A stretch of 31,476 bases of DNA from Owenia fusiformis (Eukaryota; Annelida; Polychaeta; Sabellida; Oweniidae): contig CAIIXF020000092.1 of assembly GCA_903813345.2 (NCBI GenBank), positions 1 through 31,476 of the forward strand, in the 5' to 3' direction. Positions 1 to 7,765 of the stretch are shown here, in pieces. The position numbers were made by a program, and so were the translations under genes. The notes under the pieces were generated by a model, which saw only the letters and a list, made by a program, of their open reading frames with translations, had not been told where the DNA came from and ran no database searches. The first letter of the stretch is position 1. Every line of letters begins with the position of its first letter.

Positions 1-128
1 ACTGTTTTATATTGTGCACATCTGTGCTAATAATGTTCATCAGGAAAATAAGCGTAACATCGGAATTTTGCTTGGTTATTATTCTTGAATATATTTGTAG
101 ACTCTTGTAATAACCTTCATGAATTAAA
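1..128. other. Unassigned AT-rich spacer
   Basis: No coding signal or clear repeat structure is visible before the first copy of the 234-bp repeat. Confidence 0.4.
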
Positions 129-362
129 ATTATTACCACCTTGCCAGGCCAATTCTAGGGGTTTTACTGCTAGTTTAGAAAGCGTCCATTTTACTATATC
201 GACCTGAGCAATATGTGACGTCATAGTGGTGGTCAAGAATGCATTTCAGACCGGTCGAGAATGCATTTAACGACCGGCAAAATTTCCCCGGGAAACTAGT
301 TATCGTTCAATGCGTAAGATTTTCTTGCTGTTTCAGTCCTGGTCGTTAACGGTGGTAATAAT
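129..362. repeat. 234-bp TIR repeat, copy A
   Basis: The segment starts ATTATTACCACC and ends with the reverse complement GGTGGTAATAAT. A second copy of the same length lies at 465-698 with only scattered substitutions and the same internal landmarks (TTCTAGGGGTTTTACTGC, a TGACGTCATAGTGG-type motif). It has no coding capacity. It behaves like a MITE or part of a larger foldback element. I could not find a convincing target-site duplication. Confidence 0.65.
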
Positions 363-476
363 ACTAATAACGTCATTTCTGCGGGCAATATAGTGAAATA
401 TTGGACCTTGGGCCTTCGGTCCAATATTTCACTGTATTGCCCTTCGAAATGACGTTATTGTACTATTATTACCACC
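351..476. repeat. 126-bp palindrome joining the two 234-bp repeats
   Basis: The left arm runs from GGTGGTAATAAT to ATATTGGACC (351-407) and the right arm from GGTCCAATATT to ATTATTACCACC (418-476). The arms pair with few mismatches around a 10-nt loop. The left half of the same structure recurs at 687-745, after copy B. Confidence 0.75.
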
Positions 477-698
477 TTGCCGGGCCAGTTCTAGGGGTTT
501 TACTGCTAGTTTAGAAGGCATTAATTTTACTATATCGACCTGACCAATATGTGACTTCATAGTGGTGGTCAAGAATGCATTAAACAACCGGTCGAGAATG
601 CATTTAACGAACGGCAATTTTCCCAGGGAAATTAGATATCGTTCAGTGCGTAAGATTTTCTTGCTGTTTCAGTCCTGGTCATTAACGGTGGTAATAAT
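465..698. repeat. 234-bp TIR repeat, copy B
   Basis: Same TIRs and length as copy A. It differs from A by scattered changes, for example a TGACTTCA where A has TGACGTCA. It is followed by half of the palindrome arm, up to about 754. Confidence 0.65.
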
Positions 699-754
699 AC
701 TAATAACGTCATTTCTACGGGCAATATAGTGAAATATTGGACCGTGGGCCTTCA

Positions 755-1008
755 TAAGGCTTTAAAGTATATATAACTCTATTATGTGCAAATATGATGA
801 CAGTTATTTCTAGTTGTGTTTTCAATGTTTCTAAAGCATCTATGTGCAATTATGCGATATCTACAATTGCGTACCATGTACATATAAAAAGATGTAGAAT
901 AAAATGTCTCAAGTCAACTTCATTAAACGTCATGAACACACGCGTTGGATGGTTTGATTATGACGTTTGAATATCACAGATACTTGTTGATGGAAGTTAA
1001 TGTAGTAA
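755..1008. other. Spacer / putative 3' flank of the TNFR gene
   Basis: AT-rich sequence downstream of the receptor stop codon on the minus strand. No minus-strand AATAAA or ATTAAA was seen close to the stop, so the transcript end is not placed. Confidence 0.3.
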
Positions 1009-1370
1009 TCATGGGATTCGTTCTATTGGCTCCTGCTTTCCATCCATGTTGCACGATGCATGACCGTTTGTAAACAGGTTGATACCTTTTTCATCATTTG
1101 AGGCCGAATGGTATTGTTCAGACTCTTTACTTTGTTGGCAATCAGTTGACGATGCATTTTCCACTCCTTTGTCATCGCGGTTGTCCTCTAATAACGTAGC
1201 TGAACTTTCATTGTTGTCTCTTCTTTCATTCTCACCCCTGTGGGTATATCTTTGCTTTTGACACTTTTTAACTTTGACACAGGCCAATACAAATCCGAGG
1301 CCTAAGACTACCAGTACCACTAGCCCTCCAACAACGCCAACGACATATATCCAAGCGTTCCCAGGTACAC
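1009..1370 (-). CDS. TNFR exon 4 (transmembrane and cytoplasmic tail)
   Basis: The acceptor TTTCAG precedes GTGTACCTGG. The exon encodes a W-I-Y-led hydrophobic helix, then KVKK and a hydrophilic tail ending ERIP-stop. The tail is too short and the wrong composition for a death domain. Confidence 0.8.
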
Positions 1371-4300
1371 CTGAAATTGCAAGACATCGTGTAAGTTCGA
1401 ATCTATACCTTGGTATCTCCAAGTAATCTGCATATTTTTGATGTACAGCATGCATAGTTGTTATTCTGTTGTTTCAATTCTTGCTTTTAACTGTATTTTG
1501 AAATGGTCTTTGCTCTTCTCTCTTTTGACACATGAACGTATTCATTCCTGAATGGTTTGAAGTGATATACATGTACATTGTTTCTTCGTGCGGTTAAGTT
1601 TGGGATGTTGTGTGTCTGTTTGCTATATGGCAACCTATGAATCTAAGATTCATCGAATGGCTTACCAGGTATTCCTTCCTGAGGAGTTACCCTTTGCTCT
1701 GGTTTTAGCGTTGTGAAATACCCAGATGGTTCTGCTATGAATGCAATGGATGCTCTTGGCAATGAAGATACGATCGCGTTGTTTGATAACACGCAATCTT
1801 CAATCATTGGGTCCCATGTATAGCCTAGACACAAATTAAAAATAGTCATTGTTCATCCATACATCATCCAGGAGGGAAAACGGTGGATGATGCCTGAACC
1901 CCTGCGTTTGGAGGATGGTCATTTACCAGATCCGTGATATAGTATCTTTATATTCATGACTTTAAAATGTATGATTTTCAAGAGCTTATCAAAAACATTA
2001 TTGTCAGTGCACTTTTGAATAAGGATTTTTGACATAATTCAAAATCGTAAACTATGTACCTGATTCGCAGTCCCCGCAATCTGTATCAGCATGTTTTGTG
2101 CAGTTTCGAAGTACGATCCTATTATTTCCACAATCACTGCAAACCGTGCAGACATGTCCTTCAATGTATTCATTCTGACGGGGCGTTCGGCATGTAGTGT
2201 CTGTGTATTCAAAACAATGGCTGGCAACACATTGTCCTTTTTGACACTTTGAGCAAGGAACGCAGTTACTTGTGCCATCCGGGTATTTCATCTTATATTC
2301 TTTCAGTTCATGACATGCTCTGCCTTGTGAAGAAGGTGCACACTCTATGCATGCCTAAATTTGCACATATATGAAATAATATTCCTTCAAATCAAACCTA
2401 GTTTGAGTTTGATGTTCCGTATGTTTGTAAAAGTGACCTGAAAAAGCAATAGGCTACTCCCTCCAGGCCCGTAGCCAGGGGGGGGTTCGCAGGGTTCGGG
2501 CGAACCCCCCCCCCCTGGCCAAAAATTCTTTCAAAATCATGCAGTTTTTGACCATTTTGAGCACTTCTCTAGTGATTTTAGCCTAATTTGGGCCAAAATT
2601 GTCAAATGTGAACCCCCCCCTGGAATTTTTTGAAAATTGAACCCCCCCTTGGCAAATCCTGGCTACGGGCCTGCCCTCCATGAAATTAAAGGCAGAATCA
2701 GATCTATTGGGGTTTTTTTTTTTTTTTTATAAGAATTTATTCATTCAAACTTATAAGCAAATACATAATTCCAATCGCCCGAAGGCATTATAGGAAAAAT
2801 GGACATTTAAACAATATATATTAATACATATAATAAATCATAATAGTACACTATACAACAGGTTAAAGGGGATGCACTTGTAGGGTGGGGATAGGGGAGG
2901 GGTGTTTGGAGGGAAGACTAAACAGGTTCACTTGAGGAGGGAATTCAGATATTGGCAGAAATAAAATCAGCCACTTTGGACAAGAGTTGCGAATTTGTTT
3001 CTAAAGGTAGATCAGGATCTCCATAATAGAATAAAGAAAGTAAATCAGCTTGATTTTTATGTTTATTAAAGGCTCCTGGTGCAATCAATTCAATGTCATT
3101 TTTTAATGTTTGAAAATTCAATTCATTATTTGGACATTTCAGAAAAAAGTGCTTTGGCGTACTGGTAGCTCCACATGAGCAATTTGGGCCATCAATAAAG
3201 GTAAAGTTATGGGCGTATAGTTGAGCCCTAAAAAGTAAATCAGCTCTAAGTCTGTTTATGATTATTTCTTGTTTTCTTGTCAAATTAAGAAAGGTAGATG
3301 GTAGAGTGAGTTTTTTGGGAGCAAAATAAGTTTTTTGATATTTTTTGAAAGTCTGAAGTGTCTTCTTTTCCCTGATATATGATGGCAGCATTGACCATGA
3401 ACTGATTGCACCTAGGACTGCCGACTCCAAAAATCTGTTGCTACAGCGGATAGGTAGCTTGAAGTCAAAAGTGTTACGATTAGTTCTAATGCTTTTATTT
3501 TTGTACTTCTCAAAGATCTCATTTAGATATACGGGATTTGTTCCATTGACAACCTTGTACATGAAATTATTAACTTGCATCTTCCTTCTGTCCTCTAATG
3601 TATGCCATTGTAGTAAAGTGAGCACTTTAGTGGTATTACTACCATGGTAACAGCCTGAACACAAGATGGCTGCTTGGTAATACAGCTTATTCAACCGTTC
3701 AAGTAAATATTTGGAAGATTTGTTGTATAATACAACACCATAGTCAAAATATGGACGGATGAATGAGGTAAAGATTGTCTCCAAATGTTTGGCTGTCAGT
3801 TTACCTTGGAGTTTTTTTAGAGGATTTAACATTTTTTTTACCTTTGTACAAATCTCATCAATATGATTTATATTTGAGAGGCATTCATCAAAACAGTAAC
3901 CAAGATGTTTATGGGTTGCAATTCTTTTGATTTCAGAGTTATTGAGAAATGATGTGGTCACGTTTTCGATTGGCATTCTTGGAGTATGGAAAATGACTTC
4001 GCAGCTCTTCTCAGGTTTAAACTCGAGCTTCCATAATTTGGACCAATTTTGAATTGCTTCCAGGTTACTTGCAACAGATTGATCAATCTCATTCGGATTT
4101 TTGGGGTCAAAAGAGAACTGCAGTGAAGTATCATCTGCGTAAATATAGCACTCTGTGTCAATTTTATCTGGGAGATCATTTATGTACAGTAAAAAAAATA
4201 GAGGTCCCAAAATTGATCCTTGTGGAACACCGCAATTGATAAAATTGGCCTCCGACATAGAAGACGAAGCACCAGCTAAATTTACATACATTTTTCTGTC

Positions 4301-5267
4301 AGAGAGATAGGATTTTATGACATTTAGTAACTGTCCCCTTATACCATAAGATTTGAGTTTCAATATGAGTAAGTGATGAGGGACTTTGTCAAATGCTGAT
4401 GCAATATCAAGAAATATTCCTTTTGATGCCTTTCCTTCTTCAAAATTATTCTGAAGGAAGTGTTCTATAGTCAAAAGTTGGGCTTGTGTGCTATGTCCAG
4501 GGTGACATAATTCTATAATTGCGAGCAACATGTACCAACCAATCTATTCGCTACGATCTCAGATATGATCTATCCCAAAAGATTTGCAATATGATTGGTG
4601 AAATCATAAAAAAGATTCAAAGCGCAAAAATGGAAGAAATGTTTAAATACTCCCAAACAATTAAGATAGAAACCATATTTATAGCAAATAGTAGTACATT
4701 GTGGCAAAAATCGTTAATCTTAGGAAATTAAGTATGCACGGGGATTTTTAGAAAATAGACTCAGCACATTCGGTATATCTAATTCTGCATTTAACCGAAT
4801 CTTGAAAGTTGAGCCTTTTCAGGTACAATTATTTTATAAAAGATTTGAAGAACAATGTCAACTATATACAGTTACACTTTATTTCAAAAATCATATAATA
4901 AACAATCCATAATTACTGTGCAAGTTCAAGTTTGCCTTCATCATTATAATCTTAATTTGAATCATATCTTGTAAGGTGTGTTGCAATTCTAAGCCACTGA
5001 CCTCATTTTAATAAAAAAACTACGGATACAGTTAATGCATGATGAGAACTATATTAGTTTAAAATCTGTATCTTGGATAATATTAAGAGGTTATTTGAGA
5101 AACTGTATGTGCACTTTATGCTTCATCGTTGATGATAGGGATTTTCTACTCACCATAAACCTAAGTGTCATAGTAACGGAGAGGATCCAGTTCTGTTTGT
5201 GTTCCCTTAGTTTCGGGGTCATCGTGACCATAACAATAACAAGCCACAATTCTGTTTTTATCCACAT
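1009..5267 (-). CDS. TNF receptor superfamily member, four-exon gene
   Basis: The product is a type I membrane receptor expected to bind a TNF-family ligand outside the cell. Exons on the minus strand are 5267-5154, 2354-2060, 1824-1666 and 1370-1009. All introns are GT-AG with phases 0, 1 and 1, and the joined frame is 930 nt (309 residues). Exon 1 encodes a hydrophobic leader (LWLVIVMVTM). Exon 2 has two cysteine-rich domains, residues about 52-93 (CVPCSKC core) and 94-134 (CTVCSDC core), each ending in a DTxC-type motif as in TNFR/EDAR-like repeats. Exon 3 is a stalk. Exon 4 gives a transmembrane helix (about 196-221) rich in V, L and G, then a basic stop-transfer KVKK and an 88-residue acidic, serine-rich tail. 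No death domain and no canonical TRAF-binding motif is visible. The first ATG follows an in-frame TAG. Intron 1 carries a MITE and a LINE. Exon 1 is the least certain part; an extra small exon cannot be excluded. Confidence 0.75.
1666..1824 (-). CDS. TNFR exon 3 (stalk)
   Basis: The acceptor GTGTCTAG and donor CCTG|GTAAGC keep phase 1 on both sides. It encodes about 52 residues low in cysteine, a membrane-proximal stalk. Confidence 0.75.
2060..2354 (-). CDS. TNFR exon 2 (cysteine-rich domains)
   Basis: The acceptor is ATTTAG before GCATGC, and the donor is TCAG|GTACAT. The 98 codons contain 17 cysteines in CxxCxxC arrays typical of TNFR repeats. The true exon starts upstream of the first in-frame ATG (KYPDG region), because coding continues back through ACIECAPSS to the acceptor. 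Confidence 0.85.
2464..2673. mobile_element. 210-bp MITE with 16-bp perfect TIRs
   Basis: The termini CAGGCCCGTAGCCAGG and its exact reverse complement bound a sequence with runs of G and C. The flanks CCCTC (2459-2463) and CCCTC (2674-2678) form a 5-bp target-site duplication. It is non-coding. The type is familiar as a high-copy repeat in marine invertebrates, from memory. It lies in TNFR intron 1. Confidence 0.85.
2711..4541 (-). mobile_element. 5'-truncated LINE retrotransposon in TNFR intron 1
   Basis: The 3' end is marked by a poly-A tail on the minus strand (T run at about 2713-2728). The body holds an uninterrupted reverse-transcriptase frame and stops abruptly inside the RT domain near 4541. 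ATCTATTGG beside the tail and ATCTATTCG beside the 5' end may be a degenerate target-site duplication. The insertion is in the same orientation as the host receptor gene. Confidence 0.8.
2945..4531 (-). CDS. LINE ORF2 fragment: reverse transcriptase plus C-terminal zinc motif
   Basis: This is an open frame of 528 residues. RT landmarks are FLDIASAFD (catalytic Asp about residue 42), GVPQGSILGP (about 101-110) and YADD (about 131-134). A CxC...H...C motif (CSCG...HFFLKC) near residue 455-475 resembles the terminal zinc finger of CR1/Jockey-like LINEs. The endonuclease and the start of RT are missing, so the element is dead on arrival even though the remaining frame is intact. The clade is not assigned beyond CR1/Jockey-like. 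Confidence 0.85.
   Translation of the reverse strand: MLLAIIELCHPGHSTQAQLLTIEHFLQNNFEEGKASKGIFLDIASAFDKVPHHLLILKLKSYGIRGQLLNVIKSYLSDRKMYVNLAGASSSMSEANFINCGVPQGSILGPLFFLLYINDLPDKIDTECYIYADDTSLQFSFDPKNPNEIDQSVASNLEAIQNWSKLWKLEFKPEKSCEVIFHTPRMPIENVTTSFLNNSEIKRIATHKHLGYCFDECLSNINHIDEICTKVKKMLNPLKKLQGKLTAKHLETIFTSFIRPYFDYGVVLYNKSSKYLLERLNKLYYQAAILCSGCYHGSNTTKVLTLLQWHTLEDRRKMQVNNFMYKVVNGTNPVYLNEIFEKYKNKSIRTNRNTFDFKLPIRCSNRFLESAVLGAISSWSMLPSYIREKKTLQTFKKYQKTYFAPKKLTLPSTFLNLTRKQEIIINRLRADLLFRAQLYAHNFTFIDGPNCSCGATSTPKHFFLKCPNNELNFQTLKNDIELIAPGAFNKHKNQADLLSLFYYGDPDLPLETNSQLLSKVADFISANI
4542..5153. other. TNFR intron 1, 5' portion
   Basis: AT-rich sequence with no recognisable exon, cysteine-rich coding segment or repeat boundary. 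Confidence 0.4.
5154..5267 (-). CDS. TNFR exon 1 (leader, 38 residues)
   Basis: ATG at 5267-5265, then a hydrophobic run and a good donor (ATG|GTGAGT). It ends in phase 0, matching the phase of the exon at 2354. An in-frame stop lies four codons upstream of the ATG. The leader is a plausible but not textbook signal peptide. Confidence 0.5.
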
Positions 5268-5769
5268 GTTTTTATCCTACAGTATAATCAATGTGCATAC
5301 TTTTTCACGTTGTATTGGATAAAATATATGCTTTCGTTTTGAATGCCTGTTTGTTATTATTTTGTTAAATATAAAACTAGCCCGCTCAATATATCCGAGG
5401 CGTTTTTGTACGCTAAGCTTGTTTACTTTTGCTTGATCAGTCTGACTTGATGCCATTTATGTACTCAAGTACACCACGTGTCAAAATATTTGAACAGCTA
5501 TATTTAAATTTTAATTCTCTTTTTTAAGAATAAAGCACTTCCACTACAATTATGCCCTTGAATTATAGGTTGTTATTCAACGATGTTTTCAAGTATCTTG
5601 ATAAGAACTGGGGTTACAGTTCAAGTTCAAGAAAGATTCAAAATATCTCAATTATGTTCACCCTTGATGCGGTTGATAAACGATATCAGCCGCATATATA
5701 AGGCTGATTAACGATTATACATTTTTAAAGGTCTGTTGTGTGATAACAAACGAACATCGATTTGAATGC
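5268..5769. other. Divergent intergenic region, partly paralogous to the TNF ligand promoter
   Basis: Around 5585-5640 the string TTCAAGTAT...TTGATAAGA...TGGGGTTACAG resembles 7046-7090 (TTCAAGTAT...TTGATAAGATTGGGGCTAAG). This suggests the 5' flank of the ligand gene was duplicated along with exon 1. No other gene is visible. Confidence 0.4.
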
Positions 5770-5845
5770 CAGGTACCGCCAACAGATGCAAACAAACAAA
5801 GAATCAAACATGAGGGGATTCCCGGTACTTCTATTGAATTTCAGG
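5770..5845 (+). pseudogene. Decayed copy of TNF ligand exon 1
   Basis: Segments GGTACCGCCA, ATGCAAACAAA and CATGAGGGG.TCCCGGTA occur in the same order and spacing as in exon 1 of the ligand gene at about 7540-7610. The copy lacks the leader-coding part and a usable reading frame. It is a relic of an older, local duplication. Confidence 0.65.
5814..5823. promoter_or_regulatory. Kappa-B-like decamer GGGGATTCCC
   Basis: A perfect match to the NF-kB consensus GGGRNWYYCC, located between the divergent TNFR and TNF genes. The homologous position in live exon 1 (7582-7591) reads GGGGAGTCCC. Function is inference; the decamer derives from coding sequence. Confidence 0.35.
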
Positions 5846-6167
5846 AATAGCTAGCTTCTCACTTGTAACTGTCATCCGCCAAATCAAAATGTTTACACAT
5901 TGGGACTATTTTCAATGTTTAATTTTGTTATCAAAGGTTGTATTTTAACTGAGATGGATCCAGGTGCCATAACAAAGAAATGTCACTTTAACTTGTTTGC
6001 TAAATATAGTTATATCCCATAATAAAACATACAAAGCGTCGTTTCAAAAAAGTAAAAACAGAACAAAAACATTCAAAATATCTCCATATCACTTGGAATT
6101 AAGCCGGGGAATTAAGACTTCTTGGTCATTTTCTATTTCACGATCGAATATACTACCTATCGTTATA
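5846..6167. other. Unassigned spacer
   Basis: AT-rich sequence with no gene or repeat recognised. Confidence 0.35.
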
Positions 6168-6935
6168 CAATAGGGAGGTTAAGATTAGCGTAAAAATATA
6201 CGTGTACCTATCCCTATCCGTATGTTTGTTACGGATACGTATAGGTAATGGGTATTGCAAAATGAGTTTAAGATTAACGTAAAAGGCTACGAAACCGTAT
6301 GCTACAATTTATGATAAAATTAACATCCTAATTATAGAATGAAAACCATGCGATGGCTTATATGGCATATACCAGTACATGTCACCTCCAAGAACTGTTA
6401 TATACTTCGGAGAGAGCGTGGTGTAGCTACTGTAGTTGGGAGAGGTTGTTGCTTGTTGATTGGTCCGCCAATGGGTCAGTGACTTAAGGCGAAATGTTAA
6501 ATTTCTAGCATGATCCAGCAATGAGAGTGACCAAATAGTAAATTTAAACAATTAAAACCACGAGAAAATGGCTGATTTCATACATTTCGAATAAACAAAA
6601 CTAATGAAGAATGTGTAAATCCAACAATTTCATGCATCATCACATGGCATCGTTTATCGCATCAATGAATGTGTTCGACCACTTAATTTCTATGTAGATC
6701 GAATGAGAAATGTTTGTTGTTACTATTTTCAAGTTTAATGGATAATATTTGATCTAGAAATGACATAATTTGTTGGATAAAAACATACGTTTTCGAATTA
6801 CCTATCTTCGGCCATTTATAGGTAATTACGTATCGTAAACCCTGTAACTTTGGTAAAATACCGCTTAGTGTAATAACAAACTACGTATAGGTATAGGTAA
6901 ATGGGTTATTTACGCTAATCTTAAACTCCCTATTG
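6168..6935. mobile_element. 768-bp inverted-repeat element
   Basis: The left end CAATAGGGAG.TTAAGATTAGCG pairs with the right end ending CTCCCTATTG, and similarity extends inward through CGTATAGG/CCTATACG-type subterminal blocks (to about 6232 and from 6871). An internal copy of the TTTAAGATTA.CGTAAA block lies near 6265. It is non-coding. No clear target-site duplication was found, so superfamily is not assigned. Confidence 0.65.
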
Positions 6936-7366
6936 GCTGATATGCTACGCACTTAAATATTTTTTTATTGCCATCGACTAATTATGTTATTGGGGGATAA
7001 ATCAAAACCGTGTCAAAACTTTTAAAATGTCCCTAGTCTTGTTGTCTTCAAGTATATATTATTTTGATAAGATTGGGGCTAAGTGCCAAGGTTAAGTTTG
7101 GTGCAGCGCAAGGTTAAGTGCATTTTAAATGCAACCATTTCGTCGAACTTACCCCTAGATTTTCCTTTTATAAGCATATAGAGATAATTTCTTGAATAGA
7201 GCACGTCTTTGCAAAGGATAAGAATTAACCAATTTAGGTGAAACAATTATTTGATATTTTGATAGGAAAATAAGAGATCTACCTGTGCCTTGGTAAAGTC
7301 GGTGTTTGGTGTGCGTGTGTCGATATAAAAACAAAAGAGAGAAAACGAAAGTAGATATTATTAAAA
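6936..7366 (+). promoter_or_regulatory. TNF ligand 5' flank with candidate TATA box
   Basis: TATAAAAA at about 7324-7331 lies roughly 40 bp before the start codon, which would leave a very short leader. A 5' untranslated exon further upstream cannot be excluded. Confidence 0.35.
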
Positions 7367-7765
7367 ATGAATTTGATGGTCAGTTTTACTTTGACAATTC
7401 TTATCTTCGGTTCGGTACATAGTTGTTTAACGAGTGGCTTTTGGAGCCATACAGAAGACAATGAAGTAGACGCGCATGATGAACAAAAACAATCAACAGT
7501 CGAGGGGAATCCCACAACTGAGCGGGACATTAAATACAAAGTACCGCCAGTAAATGCAAACAAATATAGAACCGAACATGAGGGGAGTCCCGGTATTTAC
7601 CCGAATGGAATTCTGACGAGGTCAACTCTAGAACGCTTGTTTGAGACCACGACATTCCAACGAATAACATCCGAATCTGAAACAAATGACATTAATACGA
7701 AAGGAATAAGACCGAGGAGTACCTCGCAGAGGCCACGTTCAGTAAAGCGCAAAAAGAAAGGAAGG
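7367..7765 (+). CDS. TNF ligand exon 1 (leader and stalk, 133 residues)
   Basis: It starts at an ATG in AAAAATG context and ends AAA GGA AGG|GTACGT in phase 0. Reading on past the donor gives a spurious extension into intron 1. Confidence 0.8.

Noticed and set aside
1009-1100. Canonical TRAF-binding motif in the TNFR tail
   Set aside because: GKQEP and PIERIP fail the required residues at one position each, so no motif is claimed.
5035-5322. Plus-strand frame of 95 codons
   Set aside because: It is antisense to the proposed TNFR exon 1 and shows no protein family features.
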